The notes under the pieces were generated by a model that was not told where the DNA came from, made no database searches, and saw only the letters and a list, made by a program, of their open reading frames with translations. Below, one piece after another: positions 9,372 to 19,156 of a DNA stretch of 64,000 bases (the stretch's first letter is position 1; each line of letters begins with the position of its first letter). The DNA comes from Gp6-AA40 sp963741135. GTDB taxonomy: Bacteria > Acidobacteriota > Vicinamibacteria > Vicinamibacterales > UBA2999. The stretch lies in assembly GCA_963741135.1 (NCBI GenBank), contig CAVUHC010000007.1, positions 828,694 through 892,693 of the forward strand, in the 5' to 3' direction. The position numbers and the translations under genes are program-made.

Positions 9372-11014
9372 GAGTCATCGCACGCCGAGCCCAGACACCG
9401 ATCCCAAACGTCGACGACACCCGCCGGACGCCGACGCAGCTTCCCGACGAGCTCGTCGAGGAGCAGGTGCATCGGTTGGGACTGTTCAGCATGGTCGTAG
9501 GCGGCCTTTGGGCGTTCGGCCTCGCGCTGGACGTGCTGGTCATTCCTCTCACCGTTCCTGGCGGCAACATGAACATGAGGGCCCTGGCTCTCGAAATCTC
9601 CGGGATGATCCTCGGGGCGCTCATGTTCTGGTATGTCCGTCACCACGCCGGCCCCTGCGACGGCCGGAAGCTGGAGGTCGGGCTCGGCTACATGATCCTG
9701 AACGCGGTATGGATCGCGCTCCTCAACACCTGGGTGTTCGCTCCTCCGGCTGACCAGCAATTGCTTCACGTCTCCTGGGCCGCGGTGCTGATCCTGATCT
9801 TCTCGATGATCACCCCAGTGTCACCAGGGAAGATGCTCGTCGCAGCGCTCGTGGCGGCCTCGATGGATCCGCTCGCCCTGTGGATTGCGCATCTGCGGGG
9901 TGTCGCAGTCCCACCGGTGCTCAGCTCCCTGATTCTCGTGTTGCCGAACTACACCTGCGCGATGGTGGCGATGCTTCCCGCGCGGTTCCTTCGGCGGGTG
10001 GGCCGGCGCCTGCGCGAAGCGCAGGAGCTTGGCAGCTACCAGTTGATCGAGCTGCTCGGACAGGGCGGCATGGGAGAAGTGTGGCGAGCCCGCCACCGGC
10101 TGCTCGCTCGGAGCGCCGCGATCAAGCTTGTGCGGCCGGAAGTGCTGGGCGCACGGAATGATGCCGAATCCAGCGTGATCCTTCGTCGCTTCGAGCGAGA
10201 AGCGCGGGCGACAGCGGCACTCAGTTCACCGCACACGATTCATGTCTTCGATTTCGGCGTGACCGATGAGGGGACGTTCTACTACGTGATGGAGCTCCTG
10301 ATCGGCCGTGACATGGAAAATCTCGTCAGAGAGTTCGGACCGGTCCCGGCTGATCGCGCCATCTTTCTCCTCCGCCAGGTCTGCCACTCGCTGGCCGACG
10401 CACACGCCCGGGGCCTCGTGCACCGCGACATCAAGCCGGCCAACATTTACGTGTGCCGCATGGGACTCGAGTACGACTTCGCAAAGGTGCTCGACTTCGG
10501 CCTCGTGAAGGAGCGCGCGCACGGCGGAGGGCTACCGTCGTTGCTCACGCTGGAGCAAACGACGACCGGCACTCCCGCCTACATGGCGCCCGAAATCGTC
10601 CTTGGCGACACAGACGTCGACAGCCGCGCCGACGTCTACGCGCTCGGCTGCGTCGCGTACTTCCTGCTCACCGGCCAGCTCGTCTTTGAAGGCGATACGC
10701 CGATGAAGATGATGTTGCAGCACGTGAACGCGCCCCCGATTCCTCCGTCTCAACGGACCGAGTTGTCAATTCCCCGCGAGCTCGACGAGCTCGTGATGGC
10801 TTGCCTGGCCAAGGACCCGCGTGATCGCCCGCAGAACGCGGAGGAGCTCTTTTCGATGGCGTTGGAATGCACGTCATGCGGGAGCTGGGGTCAACACGGC
10901 GCGCGAGCGTGGTGGGAGCGACACCTGCCCGAGCTGACGGGGCCGTTGAGCATCCACGAGCCTGACATCGCGATGAACAGCCGCGCGATGGCCGCGTCAT
11001 CGTACCTGCGCTAG
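9368..11014 (+). CDS. Membrane-anchored serine/threonine protein kinase
   Basis: The likely start is the ATG at 9368, whose ATGA overlaps the stop of the carrier-like gene; an in-frame GTG lies at 9356. Counting from 9356, residues 40-215 hold about five membrane helices, so the sensor part is N-terminal and membrane-embedded, unlike the usual kinase-TM-sensor order. The Hanks-type kinase domain follows: G-loop LGQGGMGEVWRA (about 234), catalytic Lys in AIKLV (257), HRDIKPANI (356), DFG (380), and the activation segment ending TPAYMAPE. All key residues are present. It may phosphorylate the co-translated carrier-like protein or its partners (inference). Confidence 0.88.
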   Translation: MRVIARRAQTPIPNVDDTRRTPTQLPDELVEEQVHRLGLFSMVVGGLWAFGLALDVLVIPLTVPGGNMNMRALALEISGMILGALMFWYVRHHAGPCDGRKLEVGLGYMILNAVWIALLNTWVFAPPADQQLLHVSWAAVLILIFSMITPVSPGKMLVAALVAASMDPLALWIAHLRGVAVPPVLSSLILVLPNYTCAMVAMLPARFLRRVGRRLREAQELGSYQLIELLGQGGMGEVWRARHRLLARSAAIKLVRPEVLGARNDAESSVILRRFEREARATAALSSPHTIHVFDFGVTDEGTFYYVMELLIGRDMENLVREFGPVPADRAIFLLRQVCHSLADAHARGLVHRDIKPANIYVCRMGLEYDFAKVLDFGLVKERAHGGGLPSLLTLEQTTTGTPAYMAPEIVLGDTDVDSRADVYALGCVAYFLLTGQLVFEGDTPMKMMLQHVNAPPIPPSQRTELSIPRELDELVMACLAKDPRDRPQNAEELFSMALECTSCGSWGQHGARAWWERHLPELTGPLSIHEPDIAMNSRAMAASSYLR

Positions 11015-11311
11015 ACTTTCGCTATCCCGACGCTGTGGCACTGGAATCCGGCTTTCCAACGTCCCAAAAGAGCTGGCTCGATCGTTCGCGAGTCTTTGAT
11101 CCTGAGAGAAGGCGGCGCGGTGGCGAAAAGCTCCATCCCGACGACCCCGGCTGGGAGGCTGCAGGCCTCGATCGCGCTCCTCAGCTTGACCTGGAAATAA
11201 CCCGCCCCTCGCGCTGGTCAGCCTGGATCGGACTTCACCACATTGGAACCCGGTACTGGCGATATCAGTGACCGGATTGGCGAAAGGATCGGCGAAGCAG
11301 GCGCCGACGAC
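11015..11311 (+). other. Intergenic region before ppk2, nothing recognised
   Basis: About 300 bases with no convincing reading frame, repeat or hairpin. A PPK2-frame ATG lies at 11243, but the residues it adds before the Met at 11312 look unlike the family N-terminus. Confidence 0.4.
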
Positions 11312-12241
11312 ATGAGCGCACATTCGCGACGGAAGGCCCTCTCGGGGGCGAGGAAGTTCGCGCACGCATTCCGGGTGACCGACGGCCGAAAATTTCGTCT
11401 GAAGGACATCGACCCCGCCGACACTGGGGAGTTTCGGTCCAGGGAGCAGGCGGATGGCTTGCTCGAGCGGGGCATCGTGCGCCTCAGGCGGCTTCAGGAC
11501 AAAATGTACGCGCAGGACAGGTGGGCGCTTCTGCTCATTTTCCAGGCGATGGACGCCGCGGGCAAGGACAGCACGATCAAACACGTGATGTCCGGAGTCA
11601 ATCCCCAGAGCTGTCAGGTATATTCGTTCAAGGCGCCGTCGGCGGAAGACCTGGATCATGACTTCCTGTGGCGGACGACGCGGTGCCTGCCCGAGCGGGG
11701 CCGCATCGGGATCTTCAATCGCTCGTACTACGAAGAGACGCTCGTCGTGAGGGTGCACCCCGAGATCCTCGAAAGCCAGAAACTGCCGCCATCGCTCGTC
11801 ACGAAGGACATCTGGAACGAACGTTTCGCGGACATTGTCGCCTTCGAGCGCTACGCGACGCGCAACGGCATTGCCATCCGAAAGTTCTTTCTGCACGTGT
11901 CGCAGGACGAGCAGAAGCGGCGCTTCCTCAGCCGACTGGATATGCCGTCCAAGAATTGGAAGTTCTCACTCGCCGACGTCAGGGAACGGAACCATTGGCG
12001 CGACTACATGCGAGCCTACGAGGACATGATCCGGAACACCAGCTCGGATCACGCGCCGTGGTACGTCGTGCCGGCCGATCACAAATGGTTCACGCGATTG
12101 GTGGTCGGGGCAGCCGTCATCGATGCCATCGAGGAGATGCACCCCGAGTTTCCGGCCGTCGATCGTGCCCAGCGCAAAGAACTGGTGGCCGTCCGGACTG
12201 CGCTCGAGGCTCAGGGCAGGCGAACGCGAAAGGCAAGATAG
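11312..12241 (+). CDS. ppk2: Polyphosphate kinase 2 family protein
   Basis: About 309 residues, normal for single-domain PPK2. Walker A reads MDAAGKDSTIKHVM and the Walker B/lid region reads IGIFNRSYYEETLVVRVHPE. The lid arginines and the motif FLSRLDMPSKNWKFS follow. PPK2 moves phosphate between polyphosphate and nucleoside mono- or diphosphates; the AMP, ADP or GDP preference cannot be read here. Together with ppx and ppa nearby it completes a polyphosphate make/break set. The start at 11312 is chosen because conserved sequence begins soon after it. Confidence 0.92.
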   Translation: MSAHSRRKALSGARKFAHAFRVTDGRKFRLKDIDPADTGEFRSREQADGLLERGIVRLRRLQDKMYAQDRWALLLIFQAMDAAGKDSTIKHVMSGVNPQSCQVYSFKAPSAEDLDHDFLWRTTRCLPERGRIGIFNRSYYEETLVVRVHPEILESQKLPPSLVTKDIWNERFADIVAFERYATRNGIAIRKFFLHVSQDEQKRRFLSRLDMPSKNWKFSLADVRERNHWRDYMRAYEDMIRNTSSDHAPWYVVPADHKWFTRLVVGAAVIDAIEEMHPEFPAVDRAQRKELVAVRTALEAQGRRTRKAR

Positions 12242-12267
12242 GGGGTCGCGCGCCGGCCGCCAGCGTG

Positions 12268-13983
12268 TCAGCGCGTCGCCGCTTGCGCCGCCCGACCGAC
12301 TGAAACGGTCTCGGGCAACCGTTCGAGTCCCACGAGCTTCCAGCCGTCACTCTGTCGGCGGAAGTGCGTGCGGATTGGCTGCTTCCACGTCGGGTATGCC
12401 GGATTGTCCGCGGAAATCGACACTTCGATGAAGCTGCCGGCCGCGGTCGGCAGGCCGCTCGGCGCTTCGATCGTCGTCGTGGCGCTCTGCGTTTCGGAAA
12501 GCGGGCGAGTCTGCCCCGTGGCGTTGTCGAACAGCGCCCACGAGGCTCGGTAGGTCACCGCGCCCTTGGCCACGCCAGCCGCGACGGCCGCGTTCTCGAA
12601 CGTCAACCGGTTGTTCGCATCCAGCCGCGGGGAGACGATGGGGTTGACCGCCGTCAGGTAGACGCTGGCAATCTTGTCGCGGCGCTTGATCAGCACATCG
12701 GCCAAGATATTTTTCGGCGACGGGGTCGCTGAACTCGCCGGTGTGTACCGCGGCCCTGATCAGGTCGTCGGTGAACGCCACGACGCGTCGCGCCGCCCAG
12801 AACGCGTCGTCGTCACGCAACTCGACGTAGGCCGGCGTCGGGATCTGGGGCCGCCACTCCCTGGGATCGAATCGATCGCCCTCGAACTTGCCGATCGACG
12901 GGTACTCGACGTAGTCGATCGTCTGCCACGGGCTCAGCGCAAAGCCGAAGGAGAAGAAGCGCTTTCGCGTCGCACCTCCCTGATAGAAGTGCTCGTAGCT
13001 GAGGTCCCATTCGTGCAGGTCGTTGTTGAGGCCGAACGTCGAGCCGACGTCCTGCAGATAGTGCTTCACGACCGTGCGGCCATTCGAGGTTGCAAGAGCG
13101 TCGAGCGTGTTCGCCGCCTTCCAGTCCGTGAGGTTCGTCCATGCACCGAAGACGCGCAACGCGCGCAGCTCGCGGCGATGCTCGTGCGGGACGAGGTCGT
13201 TCGGATCGTCGGGACGGGTGCCGGAATACAGGAAATTGCCCAGGATCTTGCCGGGAACCAGACGGCCGGCGACGACGCGATAGGTGCCGTCCTTCTTCCG
13301 CGCGACCCTTTCGAGGATCTGGTTGATGTCGTCCCGCGTGAACGGGGTCCTCGCGCCGGACGGACGACGCAGCGTCGCCTTCGGATCGAATTCGATGCGC
13401 TTCGGATCGAGCGTGGTCAGATACGATTCGACCTGGTTGTAGCCGAACGCCCAGAAGATCTTGGTCGCGATCTCGACGGCAGACGGTCGCCCCTTCCGGG
13501 AAGTGAGGAGGATCGAACTCGAGGAACCAGGTCTCGCCTTTGCCATCCCGCGCGGTGAAGCCAGGATGAGCGCCCGACGTCTTTTCCCTGATCACCACCC
13601 ACTTCGACGGGTCGGGTGGTGCGCCGACAATCGGTCCGCGCGCGAGCTGCTCGGGCGTGACCGTGGTCGTGCCGATCCGGTTCGTGAACCAGCTCGAATC
13701 CGGCACCTCGTCAATCGTGTTGATGTTCTGGGCCCGCGTGCCCGAGGGCTTGTAGCCAGAGACGACGAACAGGTCGTACATCTGTTCGTACAGCTGCTGA
13801 ATCGAGGAGGGCTGCGCCTTCGACGCGTCCTGCGACTCCGGTTCGCGTGAAATCGGATCGTCGTCATAGAAGCGCGGCGCCTGGGTCGAGACGCCAGCGG
13901 CGAACAGGCCAAGCGCGGCCGCGAGCCAGAACGAGCGGCCGAACGCCTGAGCGCAGGATGCGCGTTGTGAATGACGATGTCGG
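12268..13983 (-). CDS. Conserved secreted hypothetical protein (frameshifted)
   Basis: Joined from three frames with breaks near 12715, 13490 and 13930. After repair it has a signal-like segment (FWLAAALGLFAAG), then a body of about 540 residues containing INTIDEVPDSSWFTNRIG, the stretch around HEWDLSYEHFYQGGATRKRFF and GEFSDPVAEKYL. The C-terminal part is beta-rich (TFENAAVAAGVA onward). It follows the Omp85 gene by a few bases on the same strand, so it is probably co-transcribed and acts in the envelope. I know no function. The breaks are single-base and look like sequence error. Confidence 0.6.
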
Positions 13984-13997
13984 CATGGGAGGCAGCC

Positions 13998-15215
13998 TTA
14001 GAAGACCGCGGAAGTCGCGACGACGAGGATCAGTCCGTCGCTGCCCCTGGCCAACTCGACGCGGAGCGGCGTTGAGATCGGCCCGTGAAAGCGAACGCCA
14101 AAGCCGTAGTCGTGCTTCAGCCCGTCGAAGTCGAGATCGGATCGGCGCGCGGTCACCTTTCCTGCGTCGTAGAACACCGCCGAGTCGAGAAAACGGCTGG
14201 CCATGATGCGCCACTCTCCCTGAAGGAGCAGGCTGTTCTGATCGCGGAATCGCAGGCTCGTATAGCCCCGCAGCGTGGAGCTGCCGCCAAGGGTAGGGCA
14301 TCATGAAGAACGGCATCGCCTGACCGCCCTTGTCGAACGTGGTTCGGGCGAGCACGCGGAAGGAGAGGACCCAGGTCTCGCGTAGGACAGGAACGTGCTG
14401 GATAGCCTCGTAGTCGACCTGCTGGAAGCCGAACGCTTTGTCCCTGTCGTTGTAGTCGTGCGCGGTGATGCCGTAGTAGCCCCCGCGCCGCGAATAACCG
14501 GGTGAGGTCCGCCAGTCGAAGCCAACCGTGGCCTGGGTGTGCACGTAGGTCGGGATCGGCGCCCAGACCGGGCAGCGTCGCCGGCGTGATACACGGTTTC
14601 GACCGAAGGGAACCGGCCGTGACCGGGTTCCTGCGACCACCTCGTCCATTCGACACCTCCGCGAAGCAGCAGGTATCGCCGTGTCGGCCAGAGGGTGAGT
14701 AGTCCCGATGCGTACGGACGCTTGAACCGGTAGCTCGCACGGTCGTCTTTCGACGTGTCGATCCCGCAGCCCGTAGAAGCCGACTTGTGTCGCGTCGCGC
14801 CAGCCGCCGAGCACCGACAGCTCGCCGCGGCGGTGGAAGAGGCGAGGGGCGACGAACTCGATCTCGGCACGCTTGTAGTTGGACACCGAATAGCTGCCCC
14901 GCACGTCCACGAAGTTGTACGAGCTCACGTGCTGCATGTAACCAGCGCCCGAAGGCGAAGCCTCCGCCTGAATACGCCGATTCGAAGAACGGGTGCAGGT
15001 GCTTGCCCTCGCCGGTCAGGATGCCTTCGACTCTGGCTGCCAGCCGTTCGCCCTTGGTCGGGACATAGGGGTGCAGGGTCTTCGAGCTTTTCCGCTTGCG
15101 CCTGCTCGATGGCCGCCTGCCGCGTCGTGGGCTCAGGTTGCTGCGCCAATGCGACGCCCGCGGATCCAGTCAGTGCGATCAGTGTGAATAGAGTCAACAA
15201 CCCAAGACAGCGCAT
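13998..15215 (-). CDS. Omp85/BamA-like outer-membrane beta-barrel protein (frameshifted)
   Basis: Starts with a clear signal peptide (residues 1-24, ending VALAQ). After repair of about four one-base shifts (near 15070, 14760, 14600 and 14290) the barrel reads as strands ending in aromatic residues. The C-terminal Omp85 block is LGGSSTLRGY-like, followed by EWRIMASRFLDSAVFYDAGKV, and the end is a GFGVRF strand with terminal ATSAVF. There is little room for POTRA domains (under 100 residues), so it is a short barrel of the surface-antigen type rather than BamA itself. It is the first gene of a pair with the secreted hypothetical protein downstream. Confidence 0.72.
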
Positions 15216-15613
15216 CGATCACTCACGTCCGAAAACGAGTTGCCGCACGGGACGGCAATTCATGTTTACCACGAATATCTCTGAACCGCGCGAGCCTCAG
15301 ACACGCCGAGGGGTTCAGGCGGGGGCCGCGGACGACACCACTCGACCTGTCGAGAAATCAGAGACGACAGTCGTATGCTAGCATCTGCGCTTTCCTGTAC
15401 AACTGGAGGGTTTGTCCACCTCCTTGAACTGGAGAAGATCGGGGGAGCCGTATTGGGTGTGCAGAATCCGATCATCCAAGCCGGCAGAAGATACCGATTT
15501 TCTCCTCCTGATCCGAATGACATTCGTTGTTGACACGCGGCCGCATCAGTCCACTTCGCACGCATGAACGTGGAGGTGGGCGAGCTGCCCCCGTCGGCTG
15601 GCGGATATGATCG
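15216..15613 (+). promoter_or_regulatory. Divergent intergenic region between the Omp85 and kinase-TPR genes
   Basis: About 400 bases separate two divergent starts, so it must carry promoters for both. I see no strong consensus boxes, RNA element or real reading frame. Confidence 0.35.
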
Positions 15614-17991
15614 ATGTCCGTGGCGGACAAGCCGGTCGACAACACACCTCTGGGACGGCTGCGCGGCCTTTACGAATGGCTGACCAGAGCCGCGGCGTCT
15701 CCGTCTCCGAGCATCGCGAGCGATCCCACCCGAGCGGGCTTGCCGGCGCACATCGCGCACTACACAATCGCGCGCAAGCTGGGGGAAGGCGGGATGGGGG
15801 TCGTGTACGCGGCGCGCGACGAGCGGCTCGAGCGAACTGTCGCCTTGAAGACCATGTCGTCGCTGGCCAATGACGAGACGGCGCGCAAACGCTTCTGGCG
15901 CGAGGCCCGGGCCGCGGCGAGCGTCAATCATCCGAACGTCTGCCAGATCTACGAAATCGGCGAGGACGCTGGCGAGCTGTTCATCGCGATGGAACTCCTG
16001 GAGGGTGAGGCGCTGGCCGAGCGCTTGCGCCGGGGATCGCTGAGCGTGTCGCAGGCGCTGCCCATCGGCCTCGAAATACTGGCCGCGCTTTCGGCGTTAC
16101 ATGCCCGCGGTATCGTTCACCGCGACCTCAAGCCGTCGAACGTATTCCTCACGCCACACGGCGTGAAGCTGCTCGACTTCGGCCTCGCGCTGCCTGAGCC
16201 TGGAGCGATCGCTCAGCTCGGTCGCTGGGCTGACGCGACCCGGCGTCGTCATGGGGACCCCGCGCTACATGGCGCCCGAACAGGTGACAGGCGAGACCGT
16301 CGATGCTCGTAGCGATCTGTTCGCGGTGGGCGCCATCCTCTTCGAGATGCTCGCGGGCCGCCCGGCGTTCACGGGACGCACCGCCATCGAGATCCTGCAT
16401 GCCACGCTCTACGAACAGCCCCGGAGCTCTCACGGGCTCGCCTGCCGTGGCGGCGGTGGACCGCGTCATCCGCCGATCGCTGGCCAAGCGGCCTGCGGAG
16501 CGTCCGGCCTCGGCCGACTCGATGGCCGAGGAACTGCGCGCCGTCCGCAGCGTGGACGGCGACGACACGCCGGCCCTGGCCCACGCGCTCACACGCCTCG
16601 TGGTGCTGCCGTTCCGCGTCCTCCGCCCCGATCCCGAGACGGACTTTCTCGCTTTCAGCCTGCCGGACGCTATCGCGACGTCGTTGTCGGGCATCGGTTC
16701 TCTGATCGTGCGCTCCAGCGCCACCGCTGCGCGCTTCGCCGGGGAGGTGCCGGACTTCAAGGCCCTGGCGGCCGAGGTCGACGTCGACCGGGTGGTCATG
16801 GGAACGCTGCTGCGGTCCGGCGACCAGCTGCGGGCCGCAGCCCAGCTCGTCGAGGCGCCGGGGGGGACGCTACTCACGTCCCATACCGTCCAGTCATCGC
16901 TGGGCGACCTGTTCCGGCTGCAAGACGACATCGCGCGCCGCGTGGTGGAGGCGCTTTCGCTCCCGCTGACGGGATCCATGGCGTCGCCCGCGCCCGACGC
17001 GCCGCACAACGCCGCGCGCCTATGAGTTCTACCTCCGAGCGAACGAGTTGGCCCGCACCTACGACGGGCTCGCACGCGCGCGCGACTTGTATCTGCGGTG
17101 CCTGGAGCTGGATCCAACCTTCGCTCCCGCGTGGGCTCACCTCGGTCGCTGCCACCGCGTCATCGGCAAGTACATCGACGAGACGCCCGATAGCGAGACG
17201 TACGCGCAAGAGGCGCTCAACCGCGCCCTCGCGCTCAACCCGCGCCTCTCGGTGGCGCACAAGTTCTACGCAAACCTCGAGGCGGACATCGGTCAGGCGC
17301 AGCGATGCGCTCATGCGCCTGCTGGGCGAGGCCAACCGTCACGGCAACGATCCGGAGTTGTTCGCGGGGCTCGTCCACGCCTGTCGCTATTGCGGACTCT
17401 ACGACGAGTCCATCGCCGCCCACGCTGAGGCACGCCGGCTCGACCCGAACGTCCCCACGAGTTTCGAGCAGACGCTGTTGATGACGGGCGACATCGACCG
17501 GCTCCTGGCCGTCGAGCGCCACTCGAATCGTCCCGGGCGCCGACGAAGGCATCCGGGTCATCGGCCTCGGCCTGGCAGGCCGTCGCGACGAAGCGCGCCG
17601 GGCGCTCATCGACATGAGCCAGAGGAGGCGTATTCCGCTGTTTCAGTCGTGGAGCGAATATCTGATGAGTTGGCTCGATCGCCGCGCCGCGGACATGCCC
17701 GATGGCATCACTTCCCTCAGCGCCATGAAGATTCAGGACGACCCGGAGGCTATCTTCCTGGAGGGATGGCTGCTCTGCGATGTCGATGAGCACGAAAGGG
17801 GGCTCGGCCATCTTCAGCGCGCAGTCGCCAAGGGCTATTTCGCAGCTCCGACACTTGCCGGCAGCCGGCAGTTCGACGCGCTGCGAAGCCTTCCCGCCTT
17901 CCAGACGCTCCTCGCGGAAGCGGAAGCGGGCCGCCGGCAGGCGCTCGCCGCGTTCCACGAGGCGGGCGGAGAACCACTTCTCGGCCGGTGA
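15614..17991 (+). CDS. Serine/threonine protein kinase with C-terminal TolB-like and TPR domains (frameshifted)
   Basis: About 790 residues after repair of roughly five one-base shifts (near 16235, 16425, 17020, 17305 and 17525). The N-terminal kinase has LGEGGMGVVYAARD, VALKTM, HRDLKPSNVFL, DFGLAL and GTPRYMAPEQV. It is followed by a domain starting LVVLPFRVLRPDPETDFLAFSL, as in the TolB/cyclase-associated domain common in acidobacterial kinases, and then TPR units (RARDLYLRCLELDPTFAPAWAHLG and others). No membrane helix was seen, so the protein is probably cytoplasmic. The kinase motifs are all intact, which argues that the shifts are sequence errors. Confidence 0.82.
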
Positions 17992-18109
17992 CGGACCGCG
18001 CCAGGAGAATCGTCGCCGCTCGATGAGGCAGGCGCGACAGCGAGGCAGTATACGAGACCCAGTGCATCGGTCAGTCCGAAGCCCTTCACTCGCGAAATGT
18101 GGTAGTGGG

Positions 18110-18313
18110 TCAGTTTGAATTTCGAATCTCGCCAGCGCGCCGTTTTCTTGCAGAAATAGCCGTACGAACACCCAGATAGACTCCCAATGCCAGCACTGCC
18201 GGCACGAACATTTCTCTCGTGTCGGTCAGGACATGCGCCAGCCATTCAACCACGACAAGGATGCTCAACAGAACCGCGATCTCTACGGCGACGGTTGTCT
18301 TGGTGAGTCTCAC
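18110..18313 (-). CDS. Small membrane protein
   Basis: 67 residues with two hydrophobic segments (about 7-27 and 36-50) and a basic tail (ISARKRRAGE). No family recognised. It begins about 50 bases beyond a truncated higA copy on the same strand. Confidence 0.5.
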   Translation of the reverse strand: MRLTKTTVAVEIAVLLSILVVVEWLAHVLTDTREMFVPAVLALGVYLGVRTAISARKRRAGEIRNSN

Positions 18314-18371
18314 TTAATTCTCCACGAGACTAACGATCTCCTCAATTGTCCAGACGTGGTCTGCCATGCCG
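18314..18371 (-). mobile_element. Possible 3' tail of an IS1-like transposase gene
   Basis: Directly after the break in the higA copy, another minus-strand frame reads GMADHVWTIEEIVSLVEN then stop. It resembles the usual C-terminal tail of IS1-type transposases (a DHVW-x-EEIV motif). Only about 17 codons remain and no inverted repeats could be matched, so this is a tentative scar. Confidence 0.35.
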
Positions 18372-18534
18372 TCAAGCGATTCGTCGTCATCTGCATGCGC
18401 GTCGCGGCCTCCGCCTGAGTGAGGCCGAGCGGCTTCAGGAACTCTTCGAGGAGCATCTCGCCGGGATGGGTTGGCGGCCGGCGCATCCGTCGGAGATCGA
18501 CGCCGCGGGTCGCCTTACGAGTTATTGTTCTCAC
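18372..18534 (-). pseudogene. higA: Truncated copy of HigA-family antitoxin
   Basis: From a GTG at 18534 the frame encodes the HigA N-terminal half: RRPPTHPGEMLLEEFLKPLG and LTQAEAATRMQMTTNR. It breaks inside the helix-turn-helix. Positions 18372-18521 match 32851-33000 of the other higA base for base, with no gaps and only a handful of differences. The C-terminal half and any HigB are absent. It is a decayed duplicate of the island antitoxin, cut off by foreign sequence. Confidence 0.75.
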
Positions 18535-18589
18535 GCGGTGGACGCGATGACGTTCGGGCTCGGTCCCCCGTCCACACCACACGAACAAT

Positions 18590-19156
18590 TCACGCGCTCA
18601 GGCGCAGGCTGATCGGCTCGGCTCCGACTTCGAACGTTCCCGGGACGTTGATCGGCGCAAGCTGCTTTTCAATCAACGTGGCGCCACCTAGCTTCACGCT
18701 GCCCTTGGCCTTAATCTGACCCGTCTGAACTTCACACACGACGCCATCGCGAATGCGCAGCACCGCCCCCTGCAGCTCCAGCTCCACCGAAATCGAGAAG
18801 GTCAGCCGGCCAACTTCCTGTCCGTTCTTGAGCAGCGCGACGTATGGTTCGTGCGTCGACTTGATCTTGTGCTCGACCAATTGCAGGAAGATATCTTTGT
18901 CGGGCGTCTTCGCACTCCTCTGCAGTTGCTGCCGCAACGCGTACGACTTGTTCCAGGCGCCGAAGAGGATGTCGGTGAGACCGATATCCAGCAACCCGGA
19001 GAGCTGGACGGCGATGGCTTTCGGCATCATGCGGCAGGCGAGCATCGCTCCACCGCTGCCGGCTTTCACGACGACCTCGTGGTCGGCGAGCGCACCCCGG
19101 ATCTGCGCAGTGAGATCGGTCTGGCCTTCAAGGAAGAACTGACTGAGAGTCACCAT
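18590..19156 (-). CDS. Uncharacterised protein coupled to the PASTA protein
   Basis: 188 residues from the ATG at 19156, which overlaps the PASTA stop (ATGGTGA), so the two are translationally coupled. It has no signal peptide. The middle carries GLTDILFGAWNK, then VEHKIKSTHEPYVALLKNGQEVGRL followed by paired beta strands of similar length, as in beta-sandwich proteins. I recall similar uncharacterised proteins in actinobacteria and cyanobacteria but know no function. Coupling suggests a partner of the PASTA protein's cytoplasmic end. Confidence 0.62.
   Translation of the reverse strand: MVTLSQFFLEGQTDLTAQIRGALADHEVVVKAGSGGAMLACRMMPKAIAVQLSGLLDIGLTDILFGAWNKSYALRQQLQRSAKTPDKDIFLQLVEHKIKSTHEPYVALLKNGQEVGRLTFSISVELELQGAVLRIRDGVVCEVQTGQIKAKGSVKLGGATLIEKQLAPINVPGTFEVGAEPISLRLSA

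Noticed and set aside
15281..15440. Possible riboswitch or leader RNA upstream of the kinase-TPR gene
   Set aside because: No conserved RNA motif or stable hairpin with a downstream T run could be drawn.
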